Assembly: GCF_900101395.1 (NCBI RefSeq)
Contig: NZ_FMZO01000001.1
Span: forward strand, 395,997-459,996
From: Niabella drilacis
GTDB taxonomy: Bacteria > Bacteroidota > Bacteroidia > Chitinophagales > Chitinophagaceae
Length of the DNA stretch: 64,000 bases
Direction of reading: 5' to 3'
How positions within the stretch are numbered: position 1 is the stretch's first letter; each line of letters begins with the position of its first letter. Shown here in pieces: positions 8,748 to 17,442 of this stretch. The translations under genes and the position numbers were made by a program. Under the pieces are notes generated by a model, which saw only the letters and a program-made list of their open reading frames with translations, was not told where the DNA came from and did not search any database.

Positions 8748-10076
8748 TTAATACCTGTATAATTCCGGTTTGAACGGTCCTTCTGCCGGAATACCGAGAT
8801 AAGCGGCCTGGGCGGGAGTGAGGGTATCCAGTTCTACTCCGATCTTAGCAAGGTGCAGCCGGGCTACTTTTTCATCGAGGTGTTTGGGCAGCACATATAC
8901 CTTGTTCTCATATTGATCGTTATTGGTCCAGAGCTCGATCTGGGCCAGGGTCTGGTTAGAGAACGAGTTGCTCATTACAAAGCTGGGATGCCCGGTGGCA
9001 CAGCCCAGGTTCACCAGGCGGCCTTCGGCCAGCAGGATGATGTCGTTGCCATCGATATTGTAAATATCCACCTGTGGCTTAACGGTATCTTTGGTATGAC
9101 CATAATTCTGGTTCAGCCAGGCCACGTCGATCTCAATATCGAAGTGGCCGATATTGCATACAATGGCTTTATCTTTCATGGCTTTGAAATGCTCGGCGGT
9201 GATCAGGTCACGGCATCCGCTGGCGGTTACCACGATATCGGCTTCCTTAACCGCATCGATCATTTTCTTTACTTCGTAGCCATCCATTGCTGCCTGAAGC
9301 GCGCAGATAGGATCGATCTCCGTAACAATCACCCGGCATCCGGCACCGCTCAGGGAAGCGGCAGATCCTTTGCCTACATCACCATAACCACCTACAACCG
9401 CTACCTTGCCGGCCAGCATTACATCGGTTGCACGACGGATGGCATCCACCAGGGATTCTTTACATCCGTATTTATTGTCAAATTTGGATTTGGTAACAGA
9501 ATCGTTCACGTTGATAGCAGGCATGGGCAGGGTACCTTTGGCCACCCTTTCATATAAGCGGTGAACACCGGTAGTGGTTTCTTCGCTGATGCCTTTTACA
9601 TGCTGAACCAGCTCGGGGTAAGTATCCAGTACCATATTGGTAAGGTCGCCGCCATCGTCGAGGATCATGTTCAACGGACGGTCTGCCCCGCCAAAGAACA
9701 GGGTTTGCTCAATGCACCAGTCGGCCTCCTGCTGTGTTTGCCCTTTCCAGGCAAATACGCCAACGCCTGCTGCTGCAATAGCCGCGGCGGCATGGTCCTG
9801 TGTAGAAAAGATATTGCAGGAGCTCCATTTTACTTCCGCTCCGAGCGCCACCAGGGTTTCGATCAGCACGGCGGTCTGGATGGTCATGTGCAAACATCCG
9901 GCAATACGGGCTCCCTTCAGTGGCTGGGCTCCGGCGTACTCCTTGCGGATGCTCATTAAGCCGGGCATCTCTGCTTCGGCCAGTCTTATTTCTTTACGTC
10001 CCCAGTCTGCCAGGCTGATATCGGCAACTTTGTACTTCAGGTCAAAGTCTATCTGGGATTTTGTTACAGTGGACAT
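8748..10076 (-). CDS. ahcY: Adenosylhomocysteinase
   Basis: A 442-residue S-adenosylhomocysteine hydrolase, which splits SAH into adenosine and homocysteine with bound NAD and so clears the product inhibitor of methyltransferases. Hallmarks: '[16 protein letters not shown]' near residue 60, '[13 protein letters not shown]' near 200 (substrate and NAD contact), the NAD motif '[11 protein letters not shown]' at about 228-238, '[10 protein letters not shown]' near 315, and the C-terminal 'FKPELYRY' whose Lys/Tyr reach the partner subunit. Length is standard. A strong terminator follows, and an Lrp-type regulator is transcribed divergently, so regulation from the shared 123-bp gap is likely. Confidence 0.97.
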   Translation of the reverse strand: MSTVTKSQIDFDLKYKVADISLADWGRKEIRLAEAEMPGLMSIRKEYAGAQPLKGARIAGCLHMTIQTAVLIETLVALGAEVKWSSCNIFSTQDHAAAAIAAAGVGVFAWKGQTQQEADWCIEQTLFFGGADRPLNMILDDGGDLTNMVLDTYPELVQHVKGISEETTTGVHRLYERVAKGTLPMPAINVNDSVTKSKFDNKYGCKESLVDAIRRATDVMLAGKVAVVGGYGDVGKGSAASLSGAGCRVIVTEIDPICALQAAMDGYEVKKMIDAVKEADIVVTASGCRDLITAEHFKAMKDKAIVCNIGHFDIEIDVAWLNQNYGHTKDTVKPQVDIYNIDGNDIILLAEGRLVNLGCATGHPSFVMSNSFSNQTLAQIELWTNNDQYENKVYVLPKHLDEKVARLHLAKIGVELDTLTPAQAAYLGIPAEGPFKPELYRY

Positions 10077-10101
10077 ATATACTATGATTTTTTTTAGACG
10101 T

Positions 10102-10109
10102 CAAAGGTA
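10102..10109 (-). promoter_or_regulatory. Candidate -7 box of ahcY
   Basis: TACCTTTG on the minus strand matches the Bacteroidota -7 consensus TAnnTTTG, 26 bp upstream of the ahcY ATG. No clear TTG element is seen at the -33 position. Confidence 0.5.
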
Positions 10110-10149
10110 CGCCTTAGAAGAAAACACTACATGAATTCTTTTTAATAAG

Positions 10150-10192
10150 TAGTATTCCCTGTTGTTTTGTAAATTTATAGGGATAAATACTA
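10150..10192. promoter_or_regulatory. Operator-like inverted repeat between ahcY and the Lrp gene
   Basis: TAGTATTCCCT (10150-10160) is the inverse of AGGGATAAATACTA (10179-10192) apart from one extra A-containing step, with an 18-bp A/T-rich spacer. It ends 8 bp before the regulator ATG. Lrp/AsnC proteins bind such spaced palindromes, so autoregulation is plausible. Confidence 0.45.
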
Positions 10193-10199
10193 TTACAGG

Positions 10200-10706
10200 A
10201 TGAAGAGAAGTACGAAAACAGAAGAATCGGCTGCACCCGCAACAGCCCCTGAGCTGGATGCCAAGGACCGGGAAATCCTGAGGCACCTGCAGGAGCATGC
10301 CCGTATATCGGTAACAGAAATTGCAGCCCGGGTTCATTTAAGCCCTACACCGGTTCATGAGCGGATCCGTCGCCTGGAGGAGTCGGGGGTTATCCGGCAG
10401 TACGCAACCTTGCTGGACGCTCAGAAGCTGGACCAGGGGCTGATGGTGATCTGCTATGTTTCACTGAAACAGCATGATAAAAAGGCAGGTCTGAAATTCA
10501 TCCAGGCTATCAACGGGCTGAATGAAGTGGTGGAATGTTACAGTATTTCCGGCGAGTTTGATTTTATGCTAAAAGTGCGTGCAAAGGATATGGCAGGCTT
10601 TTATGATTTTCATGTAAACCGGCTGAGCCAGGTCGAAAACCTGGGGCATGTGCAAAGCGTGTTTGTAATGGGGGTGATCAAGGATACACACAAAATTATT
10701 TTCTGA
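10200..10706 (+). CDS. Lrp/AsnC family transcriptional regulator
   Basis: 168 residues. A charged 20-residue tail precedes the winged HTH: 'LDAKDREILRHLQEHARISV' opens the domain, then 'EIAARVHLSPTPVHERIRRLEESGVI' forms the recognition helix and wing. The C-terminal RAM (ligand-binding) domain runs from about residue 85 ('VICYVSLKQHDK') to the end, including 'CYSISGEFDFMLKVRAKDM', a typical amino-acid effector region. It is divergent from ahcY, hinting at control of methionine/SAM-cycle genes, but the effector is unknown. Confidence 0.93.
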   Translation: MKRSTKTEESAAPATAPELDAKDREILRHLQEHARISVTEIAARVHLSPTPVHERIRRLEESGVIRQYATLLDAQKLDQGLMVICYVSLKQHDKKAGLKFIQAINGLNEVVECYSISGEFDFMLKVRAKDMAGFYDFHVNRLSQVENLGHVQSVFVMGVIKDTHKIIF

Positions 10707-10795
10707 TGCGCAGGAAGTAAGAGACAGCATCGCCTCATAGCAACCGGCTTTGAACGGCTTCGGGTTTTTAACAATTTGTTATTTATATTTGGCGG

Positions 10796-11281
10796 ATGAA
10801 GCCCCCCATACGCTTAATCCTTGTCCTGCTGCTTGTAACTGTTTCAGTAAGAGGATTTGCTATTTCCTGTCAAAGGCAAACTGCCTGTAATCAGGCGTTA
10901 CGCGATACACTTCCCGAAGCGGTTTTGGGAAACCCGGACCGGGATGCCGAATATCCCGGGGGAGATGATGCCTGGAAGCGCTTTATGGAGGCAGAAGTGA
11001 ACGGTGATATACCCATAAAAGCAGGAGCTAAACCAGGCAGCTATACCGTATGTGTCCAATTTGTTATTACGCCGGAAGGGTTGATCGATCAGATAAAACC
11101 GCTTACCAGACATGGTTATGGTATGGAAGAGGAACTGGTCCGCGTGATTAAAAGATCAGTAAGGTGGTTGCCTGCTATTAAAAAAGGAACCTATGAGAAA
11201 GCCTACAGGAAACAGAATATCACATTCGAAATAAGCGAAACGCCTAAAAAAAAGAGGGCAAGGAAACGTTTCATTTTCTGA
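10796..11281 (+). CDS. Secreted TonB C-terminal-domain protein
   Basis: 161 residues with a signal peptide ('MKPPIRLILVLLLVTVSVRG', cleavage probably after FA). The mature part matches the TonB C-terminal fold as found in Bacteroidota energy-transducer proteins: 'EYPGGDDAWKRFMEAEVNGD', 'GSYTVCVQFVITPEGLID' and 'GYGMEEELVRVIKRS' followed by 'RWLPAI...YRKQNITFEI'. There is no N-terminal membrane anchor with proline-rich linker, so it is not a full TonB; it may be a periplasmic relative. The tail is very basic ('PKKKRARKR'). Confidence 0.8.
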   Translation: MKPPIRLILVLLLVTVSVRGFAISCQRQTACNQALRDTLPEAVLGNPDRDAEYPGGDDAWKRFMEAEVNGDIPIKAGAKPGSYTVCVQFVITPEGLIDQIKPLTRHGYGMEEELVRVIKRSVRWLPAIKKGTYEKAYRKQNITFEISETPKKKRARKRFIF

Positions 11282-11322
11282 TATTAGCCCGCACATCCTA
11301 TTACAATGCCCGGGCTAATATC
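11280..11322. terminator. Bidirectional terminator-like hairpin between convergent genes
   Basis: GATATTAGCCCG and its exact complement CGGGCTAATATC are separated by 19 nt. It overlaps the stop codon of the TonB-like gene and ends 5 bp before the stop of the convergent FKBP gene. Confidence 0.6.
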
Positions 11323-11327
11323 AGGCC

Positions 11328-12056
11328 TTATTTCTTTACGTCTACTAATTCCAATTCAAAAACAAGTACGCTTCCGCCGGGAATAGTGGGAGGCGCTCCT
11401 CTGAGGCCATAACCCAGCTCATAGGGGATAAAGAATTTGTATTTGGCGCCCTTGCTCATTAATTGCAATCCTTCCGTCCATCCTTTAATAACACCGGATA
11501 CCGGTATGGTAAGCGGCTCACCCCGGTCGTAGGAGTTGTCAAATTCGGTGCTGTCTAATAAGGAGCCCCTGTAGTTACAGATTGCGGTGTCTGTGGGTCC
11601 TGGTTTTTCACCGGTTCCTTCTTTCAATACGATGTATTGCAATCCGCTGGCGGTGGTGGTAACACCTGGCTGTGTTTTGTTCCTGGCGAGAAATGCCCGG
11701 CCGGCATCGATGGTTATTTTTGCCTCAGCCTCCTTGGCCTTTTCTGAATAAGCCATGATCACATTCATTAAAATGTCATCGTCCAGCAGGGGCTTTTTAC
11801 CCTCAAACGTTGCTTTCATAGCGCCCATCATAATATTGGTATTGATGTCGCCCAGGTCCTTTTTCATCGATTGGGCAATGTTGACACCTATGGCATAGCT
11901 GGCTGAGTCTGTCAGCGTTTTTAAAGAAGATGCTGCTGCGGGGGCTGGGGCCACTGCGGGCTTTTTCACAGTTGTTGGTTTGGGTTTTGCCTTTGATTGG
12001 GCTAAAAGTGATAGACTGCCTGTGGCCAGCAGCCCGATTGTAAAAAGATACTTCAT
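11328..12056 (-). CDS. FKBP-type peptidyl-prolyl cis-trans isomerase, exported
   Basis: 242 residues. A signal peptide ('MKYLFTIGLLATGSLSLLAQ') is followed by a Lys/Pro/Ala-rich linker, an FKBP N-terminal dimerisation region ('SYAIGVNIAQSMKKDLGDI', about residues 52-70) and a C-terminal FKBP domain from about residue 140: 'SGLQYIVLKEGTGEKPGPTD', 'GVIKGWTEGLQLMSKGAKYK', 'IPYELGYG' and 'GSVLVFELELVDV'. This is the FkpA/Mip type periplasmic chaperone and prolyl isomerase. It has its own upstream region and lies convergent to the TonB-like gene. Confidence 0.92.
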   Translation of the reverse strand: MKYLFTIGLLATGSLSLLAQSKAKPKPTTVKKPAVAPAPAAASSLKTLTDSASYAIGVNIAQSMKKDLGDINTNIMMGAMKATFEGKKPLLDDDILMNVIMAYSEKAKEAEAKITIDAGRAFLARNKTQPGVTTTASGLQYIVLKEGTGEKPGPTDTAICNYRGSLLDSTEFDNSYDRGEPLTIPVSGVIKGWTEGLQLMSKGAKYKFFIPYELGYGLRGAPPTIPGGSVLVFELELVDVKK

Positions 12057-12195
12057 TGTTTTTTTGTTTTACACACTGTTCAAATTTGATCCTCGGGATC
12101 GAAACGGTAAATATAGCGACCCTTTTTCATAATTTTAATTGTTGACATTTGTAAGTTTGTTAATTATACAGAAAAATCGGTATGAACCGCCAATT

Positions 12196-12639
12196 ATGGA
12201 ACAGTTTACGCAACAACTGCAGATCCGCTGGGCCGACCTGGACCTGAACGGGCATTTACGGCACAGTGTTTATTACGACTGGGGAGCTTACTGCCGGATC
12301 CGGTTCCTTTCGGAACAGGGATTAACTACTTTGCGTATGATGGAGCTGCAGGTGGGACCGGTCATTTTCCGGGAGGAGTGTGTATTTAAAAAAGAGGTCC
12401 GGCTGGAAGATACGGTGATCATTGACCTGGAACTGACCCAGTCACGGAGGGATTTCAGTCGCTGGGCTATGCAGCACAGGATCTATAAGAATGGCGATAC
12501 ACTGGCTGCGGTGATCTCCCTTGAAGGGGCCTGGATCGATACGATGAAGCGGAAACTTACGGTGCCACCGGCGGAAGTTGCGGCTGCTTATGGGGCTATG
12601 CCGCTGGCCGGGAGTTTTAAATGGCTCGAACCTTCTTAG
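12196..12639 (+). CDS. Acyl-CoA thioesterase-like hotdog protein
   Basis: I choose the ATG at 12196 over one at 12139, because the family starts with the short 'MEQFTQQLQIRWADLDLNGH' strand. The protein then has 147 residues, normal for 4-hydroxybenzoyl-CoA-thioesterase-like hotdog enzymes. The 'WADLDLNGHLRHSVYYDWG' block (about residues 11-29) holds the catalytic Asp of the family, and 'SRRDFSRWAMQHRIYKNGD' forms the long central strand pair. It probably hydrolyses an acyl-CoA; the substrate is unknown. Confidence 0.8.
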   Translation: MEQFTQQLQIRWADLDLNGHLRHSVYYDWGAYCRIRFLSEQGLTTLRMMELQVGPVIFREECVFKKEVRLEDTVIIDLELTQSRRDFSRWAMQHRIYKNGDTLAAVISLEGAWIDTMKRKLTVPPAEVAAAYGAMPLAGSFKWLEPS

Positions 12640-12838
12640 AAGCGGTTTGAAATGGCGTTTTGCTGACAGGATTTCGCAGATCCGCCTGCCGGTATGGTGT
12701 ATCCTGCTGGCTGCCGCATACGTGTCGGGCAGAGAAAGGCTCCCGGGGAATGAAAAACCTGATGACCGCTGCTTTTTGTTACCCGGCATCCAATAAGATC
12801 AACGGGCAAACGTGCAGCGCGATGATGGTCCCGTTTTA

Positions 12839-13690
12839 TCAGGGCTCATTTTTATGTGCCCTGAACACTTTGGGCGCTGTGCCTGTTTGGGATTTAAAAA
12901 AGTTGGAAAAATTGGAGGTGTCATAAAACCCAAGTTCATAAGCGATTTCCTTGATGCTTTTGCCGGAGACCTCCAGCAGGCGTTTCGACTCAAGAACCAA
13001 TCTTTTTTGGATCAGTTCATTGGCAGATGCGTACAGTGATCGTTTGCAAAGGATATTGAGATAATTGGGTGTGATATTTAATTGCCGGGCATAATAGGCA
13101 ACGGACCGGTGCTCCCGAAACTGCTCGTTGACCATAGTAGTATACCGGATGACCAGGGGATTGGATTTCATTTTTTGAATGATCTCCGACTGGTTTTCCT
13201 GTTCCTTTCCTAACAGCTGAACAATTAATTTGCACCGGGTGTGGATGATGTCGAGATTGGGCCGGGTGTTCCGGAGCTCTTCATCCAGCTGCTGAAATTC
13301 ATGATGAAAGATACCGAAGCGGTAATCATCGAGGGATAATACGGGATGCCGGAAGTAAAACAGGGGGCTGAAGCTGAGATAATTGATCATGGTTTGAAAG
13401 ATCGCTTCGCTGATCATCAGCTGAAAACCTGTGGTTGCCGCATCCAGGTGCCAGTGATGTACCTGGCCGGGCAAGAGCACATGGATCTGGTGGTTGTTTA
13501 CCGGATGTTCTATAAAATCGATGGTGTGGCTGCCGCTGCTTTCGTGAATGAGAAAGAACAGGTAGAAATTGTGCTTATGTGGCTTCGTGATCCGGTTGCT
13601 TCCTTTGAGTACATGATTGAGTATAGTGATGCCGTTCACCGCATTAAAGGCAAAATTATCCAGGTTCAAAACAGGGATCTTGGCAGGCAT
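12839..13690 (-). CDS. AraC family transcriptional regulator
   Basis: 283 residues. The N-terminal cupin-like sensor domain includes 'PHKHNFYLFFLIHESSGSHT' (about residues 37-56) and 'VLLPGQVHHW'. The C-terminal double HTH spans about residues 180-280: 'SVAYYARQLNITPNYLNILC' (first HTH) and 'KSIKEIAYELGFYDTSNFSN' then 'FFKSQTGTAPKVFR' (second HTH with the conserved signature). Such proteins regulate catabolic or stress genes in response to a small ligand; the target here is not evident since it is flanked by a thioesterase and a lipoprotein. Confidence 0.92.
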   Translation of the reverse strand: MPAKIPVLNLDNFAFNAVNGITILNHVLKGSNRITKPHKHNFYLFFLIHESSGSHTIDFIEHPVNNHQIHVLLPGQVHHWHLDAATTGFQLMISEAIFQTMINYLSFSPLFYFRHPVLSLDDYRFGIFHHEFQQLDEELRNTRPNLDIIHTRCKLIVQLLGKEQENQSEIIQKMKSNPLVIRYTTMVNEQFREHRSVAYYARQLNITPNYLNILCKRSLYASANELIQKRLVLESKRLLEVSGKSIKEIAYELGFYDTSNFSNFFKSQTGTAPKVFRAHKNEP

Positions 13691-13779
13691 ATCTTTTGGA
13701 ATATCCCATAAATATAGGGAATCGCTGCAACAAAAAAAGGCCTGCCGGTGGCAGACCTTTGTAACGGTACATTTCTTAA

Positions 13780-14253
13780 TTAATTTGTTGGTTCCTGATG
13801 GGTGGTAGGTGTGTGTACAATGTCTATATACACCGATGTATTACCTGGATCCGGATAAGTCCGGTAAGTGAATTCCTTGTTGGTCAGCACGGTGATTGGT
13901 ACTTCGCGCTTGAATATCTGGGCACCGTTGGCATCTCTTGCGATGATAAACCTTGATTTGCCATCCAAGGACAGCCACCAGTCTCCGTGCATCTTGGGGC
14001 TGTTATCTAAATTGTACATAGTGAATTGCGTATTGGTTTTGAAGTACGCAAATCCAACATAGTTCTTTACATTGTCATCGGTAAGGGCCACGCTGGCTCC
14101 CTGGGCGTTTCTGGCACTGGTGGTTTCCCATGCCGTGGAGGATAACAGCTGGCTGGGTGTTTGCACAGGTGTAACCGGGTCATTGTCTTTTGAACAAGCA
14201 GCAAAAAAGCTGAGGAATAAAGCAGCTGCTGCAACTAAAACTGAAATTTTCAT
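13780..14253 (-). CDS. DUF4822-like lipoprotein
   Basis: The frame is open further upstream, but the ATG at 14253 gives a proper lipoprotein signal ('MKISVLVAAAALFLSFFAAC', Cys20), so the first 90 codons of the longer frame are left out. The mature part: 'LLSSTAWETTSARNAQGASV', 'YVGFAYFKTNTQFTMY', 'MHGDWWLSLDGKSRFIIAR' and 'REVPITVLTNKEFTYRTYPD'. This pattern matches DUF4822 lipoproteins, a lipocalin-like family of unknown function in Bacteroidota. The product should be a 157-residue outer- or inner-membrane lipoprotein. Confidence 0.8.
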   Translation of the reverse strand: MKISVLVAAAALFLSFFAACSKDNDPVTPVQTPSQLLSSTAWETTSARNAQGASVALTDDNVKNYVGFAYFKTNTQFTMYNLDNSPKMHGDWWLSLDGKSRFIIARDANGAQIFKREVPITVLTNKEFTYRTYPDPGNTSVYIDIVHTPTTHQEPTN

Positions 14254-14377
14254 TACTAATTGTTTTATTTGCTGCAAAGCTACCCTGTGTTGCGGGCAAA
14301 AAAATATGAGAACCCTGCCAGTCCTTGTGCCAATTATAACTGGTGCCCCGGAATCCTGTAGAACCGTCCTGCGGAGA

Positions 14378-15904
14378 TCATTCGTCCTCGTCGAATTCAA
14401 GGTTATCATATGCTTCTGCCGAAGCTGCGCCCAGCATACTTCCGAAGAGGTCCTTGAATTCAACCTTTGTTTCAAAAAGTCTTTTGCTGATGAGTGAGTA
14501 GGAGGAGAGCCCAAATAGCACAAACTCCATTAAAAGAGCAGCCTGCAACTCATTGGTGCCTGGGAAATATTTTTTTACCAATGGAAAAAGGCCGTCTACC
14601 TGGTAAAGCTGTTGCACTTTCCCGGAATCCGTGGTGTTATAGTCGATGTTGAGGGTGTTCCCTTTGTCAAACCAGTTCACGATCGGCTTGTAAGGGTTCT
14701 CGTCGGCTTTGCTTTGTGCAGAAGGCTTGCCGGTATTTCTTTTTTTGTTGAGTTGTTCGGGGTTTGGAAAATACTGGATGAACTGTGAGCGGATGGCTTT
14801 GTCTACAAGGTTCATGGCTACCTGGAAGGGGCCTTCCTGTTCTCCTTCATAGACCAGTTCTACTTTCCCTGTTATAGAAGGAATGATCCCGGAGAGGTCG
14901 GAGATCCAGACCTGGGTAGTGGCTTCTTTATTGACCAGCGCCCTGCGTTCTGCCGTACTAACGGCATTTTCAAAAGCAGAAATGGTCAGACGGGCGCTGA
15001 CACCGCTTTTTTTGTCTACCAGCTCACTGCTCCGGGCTTCAAACGCTACCTGTTCAATAAGTCGTTTTACCAGGTCGCTGACTGCTACCGTTTCTTTTTG
15101 TTCCTCATGGATGCCTGCTTCCTGCCCGGTGATCTCCAGTGCATGCTCCAGGGTTTTGGGATAGTGGGTCAGTATCTGGCTCTGGATCCGGTCTTTGAGC
15201 GGTGTTACGATGGAGCCCCGGTTGGTGTAGTCTTCGGGGTTGGCGGTAAATACAAACAGGATATCGAGGGGCAGCCGCAATTTAAATCCCCTGATCTGGA
15301 TATCACCCTCCTCCAGGATATTGAACAGGGATACCTGTATACGCGCCTGGAGGTCCGGCAGCTCGTTGATCACGAAAATGCAGCGGTTGCTTCTGGGTAT
15401 GATGCCATAGTGCAGCACACGCTCATCATCAAAACTCAGTTTCAGATTGGCTGCTTTTATGGGGTCGATATCGCCGATCAGGTCTGCTACGCTCACATCG
15501 GGCGTGGCCAGCTTTTCGCCATAGCGCTGGTCTCTTGACAACCAGGTGATAGGAGTGGCATCACCTTTTTCGGCAATGAGGTCCCGCGCATATTTGGAAA
15601 CAGGGTTCAGCGGATCATCGTTCAGGTCGCTTCCTTCAACCACGGGTATATATTCATCCAGCAGGGAGATCATCTGGCGGGCCATCCGGGTTTTGGCCTG
15701 CCCGCGCAGCCCCAGGAACAGGATATTGTGCTTGCTCAGCAGGGCGCGTTCGGTTTCGGGTATAACAGAGTCTTCATAGCCTACAATACCGGGAAAGGAA
15801 GTATTACCGGCTTTTAATTGTTGAATAAGGTTTTGCCGGATCTCTTCTTTGATGGACTTTGGATGATATCCGGATGCTTTTAATGCGCCTAATGTTTTTA
15901 TCAC
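14378..15904 (-). CDS. MoxR/magnesium-chelatase-like AAA+ ATPase
   Basis: 508 residues. The P-loop reads 'GLRGQAKT' at residues 65-72, a variant with Gln-Ala before the Lys-Thr. Walker B is 'CIFVINELPDL' near residue 178, followed by 'NILEEGDIQIRGFKLRLPLD' (pre-sensor insertion) and sensor 1 in 'FVFTANPEDYTNRGSIV'. The arrangement matches BchI/MoxR-type ATPases, which remodel or insert metal into partner proteins together with a von Willebrand A protein. The gene directly downstream of such a VWA gene (101-bp spacer) supports that pairing. The target complex is unknown. Confidence 0.88.
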   Translation of the reverse strand: MIKTLGALKASGYHPKSIKEEIRQNLIQQLKAGNTSFPGIVGYEDSVIPETERALLSKHNILFLGLRGQAKTRMARQMISLLDEYIPVVEGSDLNDDPLNPVSKYARDLIAEKGDATPITWLSRDQRYGEKLATPDVSVADLIGDIDPIKAANLKLSFDDERVLHYGIIPRSNRCIFVINELPDLQARIQVSLFNILEEGDIQIRGFKLRLPLDILFVFTANPEDYTNRGSIVTPLKDRIQSQILTHYPKTLEHALEITGQEAGIHEEQKETVAVSDLVKRLIEQVAFEARSSELVDKKSGVSARLTISAFENAVSTAERRALVNKEATTQVWISDLSGIIPSITGKVELVYEGEQEGPFQVAMNLVDKAIRSQFIQYFPNPEQLNKKRNTGKPSAQSKADENPYKPIVNWFDKGNTLNIDYNTTDSGKVQQLYQVDGLFPLVKKYFPGTNELQAALLMEFVLFGLSSYSLISKRLFETKVEFKDLFGSMLGAASAEAYDNLEFDEDE

Positions 15905-15978
15905 GAGTGAGATGTTTTTAGTGAGAAGTTTTTAGTGAAATGTTTAAAGTGAGAAGTTTTTAGTGAAATGTTTGAAAT
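15905..15978. repeat. Short tandem repeats between ATPase and VWA genes
   Basis: The spacer consists of diverged repeats of GTGAGAAGTTTTTAGTGAAA; the block AGTGAGAAGTTTTTAGTGAA occurs twice (about 15918 and 15948), with shorter echoes on each side. It resembles other heptad-type repeat spacers in this window. Confidence 0.7.
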
Positions 15979-16005
15979 GAGGCAGGAGCGGTTTTACGGG
16001 CCCTA

Positions 16006-17103
16006 TCAGAACACCGTTTTGGACCGGCCGCTTTCAAAGTCTTTAAAGATAAACGATCCCAGGTTATCCAGCGAAGCAAAATAGGCCTTACCATGATTCA
16101 TCTCCGTAAATTCCTGGACAAAACGCTGGAGGTAGGGGTCGGTAGCGATCATAAAAGTAGTGATCGGGATCTTTAACTTCTTACAGGATGCAGCCAGGTT
16201 CATACACCGGTTTACTACTTTCCGGTCGAGCCCGAAACTATTTTTATAGTACCGTTTTCCTATTTTTAAGCAGGTCGGTTTCCCGTCGGTGATCATAAAA
16301 ATCTGTTTGTTGGGATTTTTTCTCCGCCGCAGCAGGTCCATCGCCAGCTCCAGACCGGCCACCGTGTTGGTATGATAAGGTCCTACCTGCAGGTAGGGAA
16401 GGTCTTTTATTTCAACCGGCCAGGCGTCATTGCCGAAGACCACGATATCCAGGGTATCTTTGGGATAACGGGTTGTGATCAGCTCACTGAGGGCCATCGC
16501 TACTTTCTTAGCGGGGGTAATCCGGTCTTCCCCGTAGAGGATCATGGAATGCGAAATATCGATCATGAGCACGGTGGAGGTCTGGGTCTTGAAATCCGTT
16601 TCCCGGATGCTCAGATCCTCTTCCTGTATCCGGAAGGCTTCGATCCCGTGGTTGATCTGCGCATTGCGGATGGATTCTGTAAAATCGATCTGCTCCAGCA
16701 TATCTCCAAACCGGAAGGGGCGGGTTTCCGGATTGAGCTCATCGCCCTGCCCGGGTTTAAACGTTTTGTGATCGCCTTTTCCTGCCTTTTTAAGCTTTCC
16801 GAAAATCTCTTCGAGACTTTTTTTCCGGATGCCCTGTTCCGTTTTGGGCGTTATTTTTATTTCACTTTTCTGATGATCTTCGGTAATGTAACCCTTTTGT
16901 TTAAGATCCTCTATGAAATCGCCCATTCCGTAATCATCGCTGCCCAGCTGGTATTCTTTGTCGAGCTCGTTCAGCCACTGAAGGGCTTCGGCGGCATCGC
17001 CACTGGTGTAGGTGAGCAGCTGCATAAAAACGTCCAGCATTCTTTCGAAGGGAGACTTGTCCTGGCGATTCGGATCCAGGCCGGAGAATTGAATACCTCT
17101 CAT
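16006..17103 (-). CDS. VWA domain protein, partner of the MoxR-like ATPase
   Basis: 365 residues. An N-terminal helical region (residues 1-160, with 'FGDMLEQIDFTESIRNA') precedes a von Willebrand A domain with an intact MIDAS: 'DISHS' at residues 182-186 (DxSxS), a Thr in 'TNTVAGLELAMDLL' and Asp in 'IFMITDGKPT'. VWA proteins bind Mg and act with AAA+ ATPases as in cobalt/magnesium chelatases. It is the first gene of a probable two-gene operon with the ATPase downstream. No membrane segment or signal peptide is visible, so the complex should be cytosolic. Confidence 0.88.
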   Translation of the reverse strand: MRGIQFSGLDPNRQDKSPFERMLDVFMQLLTYTSGDAAEALQWLNELDKEYQLGSDDYGMGDFIEDLKQKGYITEDHQKSEIKITPKTEQGIRKKSLEEIFGKLKKAGKGDHKTFKPGQGDELNPETRPFRFGDMLEQIDFTESIRNAQINHGIEAFRIQEEDLSIRETDFKTQTSTVLMIDISHSMILYGEDRITPAKKVAMALSELITTRYPKDTLDIVVFGNDAWPVEIKDLPYLQVGPYHTNTVAGLELAMDLLRRRKNPNKQIFMITDGKPTCLKIGKRYYKNSFGLDRKVVNRCMNLAASCKKLKIPITTFMIATDPYLQRFVQEFTEMNHGKAYFASLDNLGSFIFKDFESGRSKTVF

Positions 17104-17147
17104 ATACTAAATGTAAAACTATTTTTCTAAAAACAGGAGACTGCTTC

Positions 17148-17338
17148 AGGGCAAACGCGTCTAATTTCAGCATTGTTCTGCTCCGGGGAGCTGCGTGTTT
17201 GTTTGGCCTGAAATTTTACGCGGCTCCTACAGGAGCCGGGGTTTCCTCTTTAATACCCTGCTATAAACACGAGGCACTTACTGTACCTGCAAATGCTCCA
17301 GGTGCGCTCTTTTCACCCAATTTAGATGCGTTTGCCCT
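17148..17338. mobile_element. MITE-like intergenic element (copy R1) with terminal inverted repeats
   Basis: A 191-bp unit bounded by AGGGCAAACGC and GCGTTTGCCCT (perfect 11-bp inverted repeats, similarity extends inward as TCTAA/TTAGA). The 12-bp sequence GGAGACTGCTTC is present immediately on both sides (17136-17147 and 17339-17350), as expected for a target duplication. Inside is the hairpin GGCTCCTACAGGAGCC. It encodes no protein. Copies occur at 37.8 and 63.8 kb and a fragment at 7.9 kb. It fills the gap between the VWA and DUF2723 genes. Confidence 0.7.
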
Positions 17339-17442
17339 GGAGACTGCTTCCCGGATGGCGCGGTGACCGGGGCATTATTCGTTCCAGTATCCTGACTCCT
17401 GCTGGTTTATAACAGCAAACGGGGCTAAATGGTTGCATAAAA

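Noticed and set aside
8853..9557. 234-codon plus-strand frame opposite ahcY
   Set aside because: Fully inside a highly conserved enzyme gene on the other strand; no plausible domain or start signal.
10077..10199. SAH or SAM riboswitch upstream of ahcY
   Set aside because: The 120-bp region shows no conserved aptamer pattern; a spaced inverted repeat for a protein regulator explains it better.
12802..12830. ACGGGCAAACG as a further copy of the dispersed repeat
   Set aside because: Only about ten bases match the terminal repeat; the neighbouring sequence has no other similarity to the family.
14254..14523. 90-residue N-terminal extension of the DUF4822-like lipoprotein frame
   Set aside because: It would bury the lipoprotein signal peptide inside the protein; the extension overlaps the MoxR-like ATPase gene end in another frame.
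15905..15978. Possible CRISPR-like repeats
   Set aside because: Units are short, diverged and directly adjacent with no unique spacers, and no cas gene is in the window.
16372..17130. 252-codon plus-strand frame opposite the VWA gene
   Set aside because: It is antisense to a protein with an intact VWA MIDAS and helical region, has no family features, and arises from the codon bias of the true gene.
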